Shown piece by piece: positions 44,438 to 52,430 of a stretch of 64,000 nucleotides of DNA. Origin of the DNA: Intrasporangium flavum (lineage in GTDB: Bacteria; Actinomycetota; Actinomycetes; Actinomycetales; Dermatophilaceae); NCBI RefSeq assembly GCF_001956915.1, contig NZ_MLJO01000026.1:62001-126000 (forward strand), given 5' to 3'. The notes beneath the pieces were generated by a model. That model had not been told where the DNA came from. It saw only the letters and a list, made by a program, of their open reading frames with translations, and made no database searches. Numbering within the stretch: position 1 is the first letter of the stretch; every line of letters begins with the position of its first letter. The translations under genes were made by a program, and so were the position numbers.

Positions 44438-45199
44438 ATGACGACCACCACCCTCCGCACCCAGCCCGTCGCGGCCGCGCCGAGCCGCGGGATCGCGCGG
44501 CCCACCCTCGCTGCGCGCGCCACGGCAGGCGCGGACCGAACCCCGCCCGTCGTCGTCACCGCCGCGTCCCCCGCAGCGTCTCCTGAGCCGGACCGCGGTC
44601 GGGTGCTCGCGTTCGTCGCCCCGCTCACCCTGTTCGTCCACGGCATCCTCGTGTGGGTCCTCGGTCTCGGATCCGCCTCGGACTCCGTGGCCGGCGGTGC
44701 CGGCGCCCTCGCCGGCGGCGACACCGCGAGCGGCACGGTGTCGCTCGCGGTGGGCGCCACCCTCGACGGCGCGGACGTCGAGCGGCTCGCCCCCGCCGTG
44801 TCGGGGCTGACGCTCGTCGTGGCCGCGGCCGCCTTCTGCTGGCTCGTCGCGGCCCTCGGGACGCGGCTGCAGCACCTGCGGGTCGGCGTGCCGGCCACGG
44901 CCCTCGCCGCCTTCGGCGTCGGCGCGACCGCCGCGGTCTGGGCCGGTCAGGCCACCGGCCTGCTCGGCACGACGCTCCCCGCGGCGCTCGTCGTCGGCGG
45001 TCCGGCCCTCGTGGGCCTCGGCGTCGCCACGGTGCTCGTCGCCCTGACGCTCGAGGGCCGCCTGCCGGCCGGATCGGCCGCGCTCGCCGGGGTCGGCGCC
45101 CTCGCCGTGGCCCTGCCGTGGGGCCTGCTGCCCCTCGGAGCACTCCTGCTGCTCATCGCGCTCGCGCCGCTGACGCGTCCGGCCCGCGACGCCGCCTGA
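44438..45199 (+). CDS. Multi-pass membrane protein, unknown function
   Basis: 253 residues from ATG 44438 (MTTTTLRTQ); the frame is open to 44309 but the extra part is Arg/Gly-rich with no start signal. A Pro/Ala-rich leader of about 50 residues precedes four to five hydrophobic spans (VLAFVAPLTLFVHGILVWVL; VSGLTLVVAAAAFCWLVAAL; the Ala/Leu-rich C-terminal half). No motif recognised. The 220 bp upstream, shared with the divergent gene at 44215, contains an AT-richer stretch (GGACAAATTCGACG) that may hold promoters. Confidence 0.6.
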   Translation: MTTTTLRTQPVAAAPSRGIARPTLAARATAGADRTPPVVVTAASPAASPEPDRGRVLAFVAPLTLFVHGILVWVLGLGSASDSVAGGAGALAGGDTASGTVSLAVGATLDGADVERLAPAVSGLTLVVAAAAFCWLVAALGTRLQHLRVGVPATALAAFGVGATAAVWAGQATGLLGTTLPAALVVGGPALVGLGVATVLVALTLEGRLPAGSAALAGVGALAVALPWGLLPLGALLLLIALAPLTRPARDAA

Positions 45200-45321
45200 C
45201 CCCGACCGCCTGGGCCCGCCGATCCTTCGACGCGCGCGTCCGCTCCCCGCGCGTGACGATGTCCCCGACGCCCCACCCCGGGCGCCGCAGGACTCACACT
45301 CACCCACCGGGAGCACAGCAC

Positions 45322-46842
45322 ATGCGAAAGCCCACTTTCCGGCGCCGCGGCCTCGTCGCGGCAGCATCCCTCGCGGTCGTGGCAGCCGCAGCGGTCGGCG
45401 GTTCCGCCGCCGCGTCGACGAGCGTCGAGCCGACGTCGACGCCCGTCCCGATCAGCACCCCCGACGGCCGGCTCATGAGCTACGTCGTCAACGCCCGCAT
45501 CGCCACCCCCGGCCAGACGCGTCTCGTCGAGAAGGCCGTCGAGGCCGCGGGCGGCGTCGTCGTCCAGTCGTGGCCGCAGATCGGCGTCGTCATCGCCCAC
45601 TCCAAGGTGTCGACCTTCCGGTCCGACGTCGTCGCCCGGGGCGGCAACGCCGTCGAGTCGGTCGGCGCCACCCGCACCGTCGAGGTCACCGAGGGCACGC
45701 CCGAGTCGGCCGGCGCGGCGTGGGGCCGCGGCGCGTCCGACTGGAAGAAGGGCGCGAAGAAGGACTGGAACGGCGACGTCGAGTCCGACCCGAGCCCCGC
45801 CGCGACGACCGACCCCCGCGAGTCGGAGCAGTGGGACATGACGATGATCAAGGCCGACCAGGCGCACCAGATCACCGACGGCTCCCGCAGCGTCCTCGTC
45901 GGCGTCCTCGACTCCGGCATCGACGCCGACCACCCCGACCTCGTCGCCAACCTCGACACGGCCGACTCCGTCAACTGCACCGACGCCGGCCGCCCGTCGA
46001 CCACGGGCTGGCAGCCGACGACGAGCGACCACGGCACCCACGTCGCCGGCACGATCGCGGCCGCCCGCAACGGCGTCGGCATCGTCGGCGTCGCGCCGAA
46101 CGTGCGCCTCGCGTCGGTCAAGGTCGTCAACGACGCCGGGTTCATCTACCCGGAGTACGCGGTGTGCGGGTTCGTCGAGGCCGGCCTCAAGCACATGGAC
46201 GTGACGAACAACAGCTACTACGTCGACCCGTTCGAGTTCTACTGCGAGGACCAGCCCGACCAGTACGCGGCCAAGGAGGCCGTGCGCCGCGCGGTGACGT
46301 GGTCGACGAAGCAGGGCGTCGTGCACGCGGCCGCCGCCGGCAACTCGGCCAAGGACCTCGCGAACAAGTCCTCGTTCACGGACACCGGCAGCCCCGACGA
46401 CGGCACGCCCGTCACGCGCACCCTCAACAGCGGCTGCGAGGACATCCCGACCGAGCTCGACGGCGTCGTCACGGTCAGCTCGATGCAGCGCTTCCCGGCC
46501 GGCACGATGGACAGCCGCCTGTCCTCGTTCAGCAACCGCGGCCTCGGCAAGATCGACGTCGCCGCGCCCGGCTCCTCGATCCTGTCCACCGTCGTCGCGA
46601 ACAACGGCTACGGCCTCAAGAGCGGCACGTCGATGGCCTCGCCGCACGTGGCCGGCGTCCTCGCGCTCATGAAGTCGGTGCACCCGAGCTGGACCCCCGC
46701 ACAGATGATCGAGAAGCTGCGCGAGCAGGCCGACGACAAGGCGTGCGGCACGACGACGGGCGGACCCTCGTGCGTGGGCCCCGTCGAGGACAACAGCTTC
46801 TTCGGTGAGGGTGTCGTCGACGCCCTCGACGCCGTGAGCTGA
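45322..46842 (+). CDS. Secreted subtilisin-like serine protease (S8)
   Basis: 506 residues from ATG 45322. A signal peptide (RGLVAAASLAVVAAAAVGGS, then AAA) is followed by an inhibitor I9-like propeptide (MSYVVNARIATPGQTRLVEK, then VESVGATRTVEV). The catalytic domain has Asp 197 in GVLDSGIDADH, His 237 in SDHGTHVAGT and Ser 437 in SGTSMASPHVAG, so the triad is intact. A Cys-containing insert (CGFVEAGLKH, YCEDQP) and a final Cys pair may form disulfides. It is exported and probably self-processed. A GC hairpin (46862-46896) terminates it. Confidence 0.95.
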   Translation: MRKPTFRRRGLVAAASLAVVAAAAVGGSAAASTSVEPTSTPVPISTPDGRLMSYVVNARIATPGQTRLVEKAVEAAGGVVVQSWPQIGVVIAHSKVSTFRSDVVARGGNAVESVGATRTVEVTEGTPESAGAAWGRGASDWKKGAKKDWNGDVESDPSPAATTDPRESEQWDMTMIKADQAHQITDGSRSVLVGVLDSGIDADHPDLVANLDTADSVNCTDAGRPSTTGWQPTTSDHGTHVAGTIAAARNGVGIVGVAPNVRLASVKVVNDAGFIYPEYAVCGFVEAGLKHMDVTNNSYYVDPFEFYCEDQPDQYAAKEAVRRAVTWSTKQGVVHAAAAGNSAKDLANKSSFTDTGSPDDGTPVTRTLNSGCEDIPTELDGVVTVSSMQRFPAGTMDSRLSSFSNRGLGKIDVAAPGSSILSTVVANNGYGLKSGTSMASPHVAGVLALMKSVHPSWTPAQMIEKLREQADDKACGTTTGGPSCVGPVEDNSFFGEGVVDALDAVS

Positions 46843-46861
46843 GGCACCACCAGCACTCCCG

Positions 46862-46896
46862 GGAGGGCCGGTCCGCCGCGAGCGGGCCGGCCCTCC
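46862..46896 (+). terminator. Hairpin terminator of the subtilase gene
   Basis: GGAGGGCCGGTCCGC (46862-46876) pairs with GCGGGCCGGCCCTCC (46882-46896) over 15 positions with one U-G wobble and a five-base loop, 20 bases after the subtilase stop. Confidence 0.75.
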
Positions 46897-46937
46897 TCGC
46901 ATCTCCCGCCGTCCAGGCGTCCCGCCGCCCCCACTCG

Positions 46938-46996
46938 TCGAGTGAGCAGGCAGTCACTCCTGTCACGTGACGGGTGTGACTGCGTGCTCACTCGAT
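46938..46996. repeat. Hairpin repeat with TGCTCACTCGAT arms, second locus
   Basis: TCGAGTGAGCA (46938-46948) and TGCTCACTCGA (46985-46995) are perfect inverted arms. Inside them a further palindromic run (CAGTCAC...TGTCACGTGACG...GTGACTG) makes almost the whole 58 bp self-complementary. GACGGGTGTGAC lies at 46969-46980. The element ends on the MFS stop codon. It shares its words with the cluster at 25018-25147. Confidence 0.75.
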
Positions 46997-48399
46997 CACG
47001 GGGCCGGGCGGTGGGCGGCGTGCGAGGTGCGGACGCCGCGGACGGTGCGCACGAGCAGGACGAGGGCGACGAGCTGGCTCACCGCGACGACGGCGACGAG
47101 CCAGGGCAGCGACCGGTCGTAGAGCCACCCGGACACGAGGCCGCCGACGACGGCGAACGCGCCCTGCACGCCGGCGAAGACGCCGTAGGCCGTGGCCCGC
47201 CGCGGCGCCTCGACGACCTCGGCGACGAGCGCCTTGACCGTCGAGTCCTGGACGCCGTAGGCCAGGCCCCACACGGCGACGCCGACGAGGGCGAGGGCGA
47301 GCGACCCGGTCAGGGCCAGCGGCGGCACGAGCGCGACGAGCACGGGCACGACGAAGAGCACCGCACCACCGAGCCGGTCGTAGGCGACGCCGACGCCCAG
47401 GGCCGCGAGCGCCTCGACGCCCATCGCGCCGGCGTAGACGACCGGCACCGTGGCCACGGGGACGAGACCACCGACGGTCAGGTGGTAGCCGATGAGGCCG
47501 AACGTCACGAGCCCTGCCGTCGTGAGGCCGGCGGCCAGCGCGTAGCGGAAGAACGAGCGCGGCAGCCCGGCCCCGACCGCGTCGGCGAACCAGCCGCGCA
47601 CACCCCCGACGACCCCGCGTCGGGCCGGGTCCGGCCCCGCGACAGCGGTGTCGGCGGGACGAGCGGCGTCGGCGGGACGAGCGGCGTCGGTGGCCGGGGC
47701 GTCGGTGGCCGAGGCGTCGGTGGCCGGAGCGGGCGTCGCGACGTCCTCGGGCTGGGGGTCGTAGGCGGCGGGGTCGGGCACGCGGGCGCGGATGACCGCG
47801 AGCAGCACCATGGCGACGACCCCGGGGATCGCCAGCACGAGCATGCCGGGCCAGATGGTGCCCGCGGCCGCGACGACCGCCGCGACGAGCAGCGGGCCGG
47901 CGAAGGCGCCCACCTGGTCGAGGGCCTTGTGGACGCCGAAGCCGCGACCGCGGCCGACCGCCGTCGCGACGTGGGCGAGCAGGGCCGACTTCGACGGGCT
48001 GCGCACCGCCTTGCCGGCCCGCTCGAGCAGGATGAGCACCGAGGCGAGCGCGAGCCCCGCGCCGCCGACGAACGGGGTGACGGCCAGCAGCGGCACGCAG
48101 ACGGCCGTGAGCCCGTAGCCGACGATCGTCAGCGCCCAGTAGCGGCCGGTACGGTCGGCGAGCGGGCCGAAGACGAGACGCAGCACGAGCGCCATGGCCT
48201 CGCCGGCACCCGTGACGAACCCGACGACCACCGCCCCCGCGCCGAGCGAGGCGAGCAGCGGGCCGTACATCGAGCGCGCGCCCTCGTAGACCATGTCGGC
48301 GGCGAGGCTGACGAAGCCGAACCACCACACGACCCGCCACGCCGACCACCGCAGCGCAGGACGCGTGGTGAGGGCATCGGGGCGGGCCGGCTCGGTCAT
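46996..48399 (-). CDS. MFS transporter
   Basis: 467 residues from ATG 48399. Twelve predicted spans with the cytoplasmic loop 2-3 motif GPLADRTGRYWAL (MFS motif A variant, near 80) and a long Asp/Ala/Thr-rich central loop (residues 205-240, rich in ATDAPATDAARPAD). The C-half carries GVAYDRLGGAVLFV and GLAYGVQDSTVKALVAEVVE. Such carriers are often annotated as drug or metabolite exporters; the substrate cannot be read from the sequence. Divergent from the pirin gene with 37 bp between starts, so the promoters must overlap. Confidence 0.88.
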   Translation of the reverse strand: MTEPARPDALTTRPALRWSAWRVVWWFGFVSLAADMVYEGARSMYGPLLASLGAGAVVVGFVTGAGEAMALVLRLVFGPLADRTGRYWALTIVGYGLTAVCVPLLAVTPFVGGAGLALASVLILLERAGKAVRSPSKSALLAHVATAVGRGRGFGVHKALDQVGAFAGPLLVAAVVAAAGTIWPGMLVLAIPGVVAMVLLAVIRARVPDPAAYDPQPEDVATPAPATDASATDAPATDAARPADAARPADTAVAGPDPARRGVVGGVRGWFADAVGAGLPRSFFRYALAAGLTTAGLVTFGLIGYHLTVGGLVPVATVPVVYAGAMGVEALAALGVGVAYDRLGGAVLFVVPVLVALVPPLALTGSLALALVGVAVWGLAYGVQDSTVKALVAEVVEAPRRATAYGVFAGVQGAFAVVGGLVSGWLYDRSLPWLVAVVAVSQLVALVLLVRTVRGVRTSHAAHRPAP

Positions 48400-48436
48400 G
48401 GTGGGCAACGTAGCAACGTCGCCTTAGCCTGAACCG

Positions 48437-49444
48437 GTGAGCAACCCGGACCGCGCCCCCGCCGAGGTCACCTGCGAGCACCGCGACGCCGAGGCCGGCT
48501 CACCCGCCGGCGCCGGCCCCGTCGTGCTGCCCTACCGCGACGTGCCGCTCGGCGGCCCACGGGCGATGCCGGTGCGGCGCAGCCTGCCGCAGCGCGAGCG
48601 CTCGCTCATCGGGGCCTGGTGCTTCGTCGACCACTACGGCCCCGACGACGTGTCAGCGACCGGCGGCATGGTCGTGCCGGGCCACCCGCACACCGGGCTG
48701 CAGACGGTGTCGTGGCTCTTCTCCGGCGAGATCGAGCACCGCGACACCACCGGGGCCCACGCCCTCGTGCGCCCCGGCGAGCTCAACATCATGACCGCCG
48801 GCAACGGCATCGCCCACTCCGAGTACTCGACGCCCGCCACGACGACGCTCCACGGCGCGCAGCTGTGGGTGGCGCTGCCCGAGGCGAGCCGGTTCACCGC
48901 GCCGGGGTTCGAGCACTACGCGCCACCGGTCACCGACGTCGACGGGTGCACGGTCCTGGTGTTGCTCGGGTCGCTGTTCGGGCAGACGTCGCCGGTGTCG
49001 ATGCACTCCCCGCTCGTGGGCGCCGAGGTGACCCTCCCCGCCGGACGCTCGCTCGACGTCGCCCTCGACGCGTCGTACGAGCACGGGTTCCTCTGCGACA
49101 CAGGCACCCTCACTGTCGAGACCTTGACGGCCAAGCCCGGCGAGATCGCCTTCGTGTCGACCGGGACGCGGACGGTCACCCTGACGGCCGGCGACGAGGA
49201 CACGCGCCTGCTCGTGCTCGGCGGCGCGCCGTTCGGCGAGCAGGTCGTCATGTGGTGGAACTTCATCGGCCGCAGCCACGAGGAGATCGTCGCCTTCCGC
49301 GAGCAGTGGCAGCACGAGCGCGAGGCCGCTGCCCGTGGCACCGCGCCCGACGCGTCCGCGCGGTACGGGACGTTCCCCGGCGCGTGGGACCACACCCTGC
49401 CCGCGCCCGGCCTGCCGAACCTGCGTCTGCGCTCGCGCGGCTGA
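48437..49444 (+). CDS. Pirin-family protein
   Basis: 335 residues from GTG 48437. The bicupin Pirin layout is clear: SLIGAWCFVDHYGPDD, HPHTGLQTVSWLFSGEIEHR (metal-binding His/His/His), PGELNIMTAGNGIAHSEYST and a C-terminal cupin ending in the conserved GEQVVMWWNFIGRSHEEIVA. Pirins bind Fe or other metals; some are quercetinases. It lies directly upstream of an alcohol dehydrogenase gene in the same direction, so the two may be co-expressed in oxidative or redox metabolism (inference). Confidence 0.93.
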   Translation: MSNPDRAPAEVTCEHRDAEAGSPAGAGPVVLPYRDVPLGGPRAMPVRRSLPQRERSLIGAWCFVDHYGPDDVSATGGMVVPGHPHTGLQTVSWLFSGEIEHRDTTGAHALVRPGELNIMTAGNGIAHSEYSTPATTTLHGAQLWVALPEASRFTAPGFEHYAPPVTDVDGCTVLVLLGSLFGQTSPVSMHSPLVGAEVTLPAGRSLDVALDASYEHGFLCDTGTLTVETLTAKPGEIAFVSTGTRTVTLTAGDEDTRLLVLGGAPFGEQVVMWWNFIGRSHEEIVAFREQWQHEREAAARGTAPDASARYGTFPGAWDHTLPAPGLPNLRLRSRG

Positions 49445-49462
49445 CTTGCGAGGATGGGGGTC

Positions 49463-50479
49463 ATGCGCGCGACGACGATCCACGGCCCCGGCGACATCCG
49501 ACTCTCCGAGGTGCCCGACCCCACCATCGAGGCCCCGACCGACGCCATCGTGCGCGTCACGGCCGGGTGCATCTGCGGCTCCGACCTGTGGCCCTACCGC
49601 GGCGAGAATCCGATCCGTGAGGGCGCGACGATCGGCCACGAGGCCGTCGGCGTGGTCGAGGAGGTCGGCTCGGAGGTCAGGGACTTCCGGCCCGGTGACT
49701 TCGTCGTCATCCCGTTCTGCCACTGCGACAACACGTGCCCCGACTGCCTCGCCGGCGTCCAGTCCGCGTGCCCCAACGCCGACGGCACCGCGAGCGGCCA
49801 GGCCGAGCTGACCCGCGTCACCCAGGCCGACGGCAGCCTCGTCAAGACCGACGGGATACCCGACGAGCGGTTCCTGCCCTCGCTGCTCGCACTGTCCGAC
49901 GTCATGGCCACCGGCTGGCACGCCGCCGTCGCCGCCAAGGTCACGCCCGGTTCGACGGTCGTCGTCGTCGGCGACGGCGCGGTCGGCCTCTGCGGCGTCA
50001 TCGCCGCCGAGCAGCTCGGCGCCGAGCGGATCGTCGCGATGTCGCGGCACGAGCCGCGCCAGGCCCTGGCCCGCGACTTCGGCGCCACCCACGTCGTGGC
50101 CGAGCGCGGCGACGACGCCGTGGCCGCCGTCATGGACCTCACCGGCGGGATCGGCGCCGACGCCGTCCTCGAGTGCGTCGGCACCCACCAGTCGATGGAC
50201 ACCGCCTTCCACGTCGCACGCGCCGGCTCGACCGTCGGCTTCGTCGGCGTGCCGCACGGCGTCGAGCTGCCGCTGCGCCGGATGTTCGTGCGCAACATCG
50301 GCCTGGCCGGCGGCATCGCCCCGGTCCGCCTCTACCTGCCCGACCTCATGGAGCGCGTCCTGTCGGGCCGCATCGACCCGGGCAAGGTCTTCGACCTGAC
50401 GCTCCCGCTCGACGAGGTCGCCGAGGGCTACCGCGCGATGGACGAGCGCCGCGCCGTCAAGGTGCTGCTCCAGCCGTGA
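49463..50479 (+). CDS. Zinc-dependent alcohol dehydrogenase (MDR family)
   Basis: 338 residues from ATG 49463 (GAGG nine bases upstream; ATG 49454 is possible). Catalytic zinc ligands are in AGCICGSDLWPYRG (Cys near 38) and TIGHEAVGVVEEVG (His/Glu near 60). The structural-zinc cysteines are in FCHCDNTCPDCLAGVQSACP. The NAD(P) Rossmann motif is VVVVGDGAVGLCGVIAAEQLG near 170. It oxidises an alcohol or sorbitol-like substrate; specificity is not visible. The next gene overlaps its stop as GTGA. Confidence 0.93.
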   Translation: MRATTIHGPGDIRLSEVPDPTIEAPTDAIVRVTAGCICGSDLWPYRGENPIREGATIGHEAVGVVEEVGSEVRDFRPGDFVVIPFCHCDNTCPDCLAGVQSACPNADGTASGQAELTRVTQADGSLVKTDGIPDERFLPSLLALSDVMATGWHAAVAAKVTPGSTVVVVGDGAVGLCGVIAAEQLGAERIVAMSRHEPRQALARDFGATHVVAERGDDAVAAVMDLTGGIGADAVLECVGTHQSMDTAFHVARAGSTVGFVGVPHGVELPLRRMFVRNIGLAGGIAPVRLYLPDLMERVLSGRIDPGKVFDLTLPLDEVAEGYRAMDERRAVKVLLQP

Positions 50480-50934
50480 GGCCCCGACGCGTCCGCCGCC
50501 GGGCGGCCGCGCCACCGATGGCGTGGCGCGCCCTGCTCGCGCTGGGCGTCGCCCTGCTCGCGACCGGCGTCGTGCTCATGCACTCTGTCGGGCCGCAGAC
50601 GGGCGCGCCGGGCCACGGCGGTCACGTCGCGATGTCGCACGACATGGGGTCGCACGGCACGATCTCGACGGGCATGGTCTCGACGGGCACGGTCGTGGCG
50701 GCCGTCGCCGGCCAGCTCGCGGCCGGGCCAGCGGGTCACCACGGCACGGGCGGCGTGTGCCTCGCCGTGCTGCCGGGCCTGCTCGGGCTCGCGCTCCTCG
50801 CGCTCTCGCGGCTGCGGCGCCGCGCCGGCCACCTCCCCGCGCGGCCGCGCGCGACGCGTCGCCTCGTTCCCCCACGGGCCCCTCCCCGTCCCGTCGCCCT
50901 CACGCTCACCCGTCTCTGCGTCCTGCGGACGTGA
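50476..50934 (+). CDS. Small His/Met-rich membrane protein (DUF6153-like)
   Basis: 152 residues if GTG 50476 is used, overlapping the dehydrogenase stop; ATG 50518 gives 138. A basic Arg-rich start leads into a span (MAWRALLALGVALLATGVVL) ending in MHSVG. A His/Met/Gly-rich outer loop follows (GHGGHVAMSHDMGSHG), then a second span (CLAVLPGLLGLALLALSRLR) and a basic tail. This is the layout I associate with DUF6153 proteins, often next to DUF305 lipoproteins, as here. His/Met-rich loops suggest copper handling (inference). Confidence 0.65.
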   Translation: MRPRRVRRRAAAPPMAWRALLALGVALLATGVVLMHSVGPQTGAPGHGGHVAMSHDMGSHGTISTGMVSTGTVVAAVAGQLAAGPAGHHGTGGVCLAVLPGLLGLALLALSRLRRRAGHLPARPRATRRLVPPRAPPRPVALTLTRLCVLRT

Positions 50935-51018
50935 CCGGGCCACCGGACCCCGCCACCCGGCGGGACTCCGGCGCCTGACCACGCCCACTCGGGTTCCCCA
51001 CGCAGAGAAGGACTTTCC

Positions 51019-51723
51019 ATGAACGACCGCACGACCTCCACCCTGCCCACTCGCCGGACGCGTCACGCCTCGCTCGCGCTCGCCGCCGTGCTCACGCTCG
51101 GCACCGCCGCCTGCGGATCGACCGGGTCGACCGGCACCGGCCACTCCGGCCACGACGCGTCGAGCCCGACGACCCGCGCCTCGGCCGACACGTCGGCCGG
51201 CCCGTCTCAGGCGACCGCCGCCGGGCCGCACAACGACGCGGACGTCGCCTTCGCCGCCGGCATGGTGCCGCACCACGCGCAGGCCGTCACGATGAGCGAC
51301 CTTGCCCTGCAACGCTCCTCGAACGCCGACGTCACAGCGTTGGCCACCGCCATCAAGGGCGCGCAGGACCCCGAGATCCGCACGATGAGCGGTTGGCTCG
51401 CCGGCTGGGGCCGGCCCGTGCCCGCCTCGAGCGGCGGGCACGAGGGTCACGACATGACGGGCACGAACGGCGCCGGCGGCTCGATGGCCGGGATGATGAC
51501 CGCCGAGCAGATGGCCTCGCTCGAGGCTGCGAGCGGGCCGGCCTTCGACCGGCTCTGGCTCGAGCTCATGGTCGAGCACCACGAAGGCGCAGTCTCGATG
51601 GCCCGCACCGAGCTGCGCGACGGGTCGAGCCCCGCGGCCAAGGAGCTCGCCCAGTCGGTCATCGACGGGCAGACCGCCGAGATCGCGACGATGCGAGCCC
51701 TGCTCACCCGCCTCGGCGACTGA
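51019..51723 (+). CDS. DUF305 lipoprotein, probable copper-binding
   Basis: 234 residues from ATG 51019 (GAAGGA upstream). A lipoprotein signal (HASLALAAVLTLGTAAC) and a Thr/Ser linker precede a duplicated DUF305 domain: DVAFAAGMVPHHAQAVTMSD and LWLELMVEHHEGAVSMARTE. Each repeat has the paired histidines and methionines expected of a ferritin-like copper-binding helix bundle. An MTGTNGAGGSMAGMM insert adds methionines. It would act on the outer face of the membrane, with the small membrane protein just upstream. Confidence 0.92.
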   Translation: MNDRTTSTLPTRRTRHASLALAAVLTLGTAACGSTGSTGTGHSGHDASSPTTRASADTSAGPSQATAAGPHNDADVAFAAGMVPHHAQAVTMSDLALQRSSNADVTALATAIKGAQDPEIRTMSGWLAGWGRPVPASSGGHEGHDMTGTNGAGGSMAGMMTAEQMASLEAASGPAFDRLWLELMVEHHEGAVSMARTELRDGSSPAAKELAQSVIDGQTAEIATMRALLTRLGD

Positions 51724-52013
51724 CCGAGCCGCCACGCCGGTCCCCTGGTCGCCCAGGCACCCGCCAACCCGGCGGCGCCCGGGCGGCCACGGGCCGCCGG
51801 CGCCAGCGCGCACCATGGGAAGAACCGGAGGGAAGCTCGGGAAGGACCTCGGGACAAGGCGATTCACGCGTTGGCACCGGAAGTTCACGTATTTGTCGCT
51901 TTGCTGGAGTTTGGACACGAATTGCCCTCTTACTTTGCAGTCACCCCATTCGGCACATAAAGTCACAGACATCCCTCCCGACAATCGGTCCGGATAATGA
52001 GTGAGGACCAGGC
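51724..52013. other. Intergenic region without a gene
   Basis: 290 bp follow the DUF305 stop. The right half (about 51880-51990) is AT-rich for this region (CGTATTTGTCGCTTTGCTGG; CACATAAAGTCACAGAC) and probably holds the promoter of the DUF1801 gene. No hairpin with a convincing T-run and no coding frame is supported. Confidence 0.5.
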
Positions 52014-52397
52014 TTGGCCCCGAGATTCGCGTCCGTCGATGACTACATCGCCTCCTATCCCGAGGAGACGCGGACCCAGCTCGCGAGGGTGCGGACCGCG
52101 ATCCGCACGGCCGTGCCCGACGCCCGCGAGAAGATCAGCTACGGCATGGCCACCTTCACCCTCGAGGGCAAGCCGCTGCTCTATTTCGCCGGGTGGAAGA
52201 ACCACGTCGGCGTCTATCCGGTGCCGACCGGTGACGCCGCCTTCGAGGAGGCCATCCGGCCGTTCCGCCGGGCCAAGGACACGGTGCGTTTCCCGATCAC
52301 CAAACCGGTCCCGCTCGACCTCGTCGCGACCATCGCGCGACTCTGCGTGCGCCGCGCCGCCGAGCGCGACCGCGAGGAGCAGTCGCAGTCCGGCTGA
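52014..52397 (+). CDS. DUF1801 (YdhG-like) protein
   Basis: 127 residues from TTG 52014, with GAGGACC upstream. The family pattern is present throughout: FASVDDYIASYPEETRTQLA, IRTAVPDAREKISYGMATFT, LLYFAGWKNHVGVYPVPTGD and TVRFPITKPVPLDLVATIAR. DUF1801 proteins are small frataxin-like folds with no agreed function. It is convergent with the second GH38 gene. TTG as start is unusual but no ATG or GTG fits the conserved N-terminus better. Confidence 0.85.
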   Translation: MAPRFASVDDYIASYPEETRTQLARVRTAIRTAVPDAREKISYGMATFTLEGKPLLYFAGWKNHVGVYPVPTGDAAFEEAIRPFRRAKDTVRFPITKPVPLDLVATIARLCVRRAAERDREEQSQSG

Positions 52398-52430
52398 CGG
52401 GAGTCGGCGCCGGAGCGCCGGCGGCGGGCG

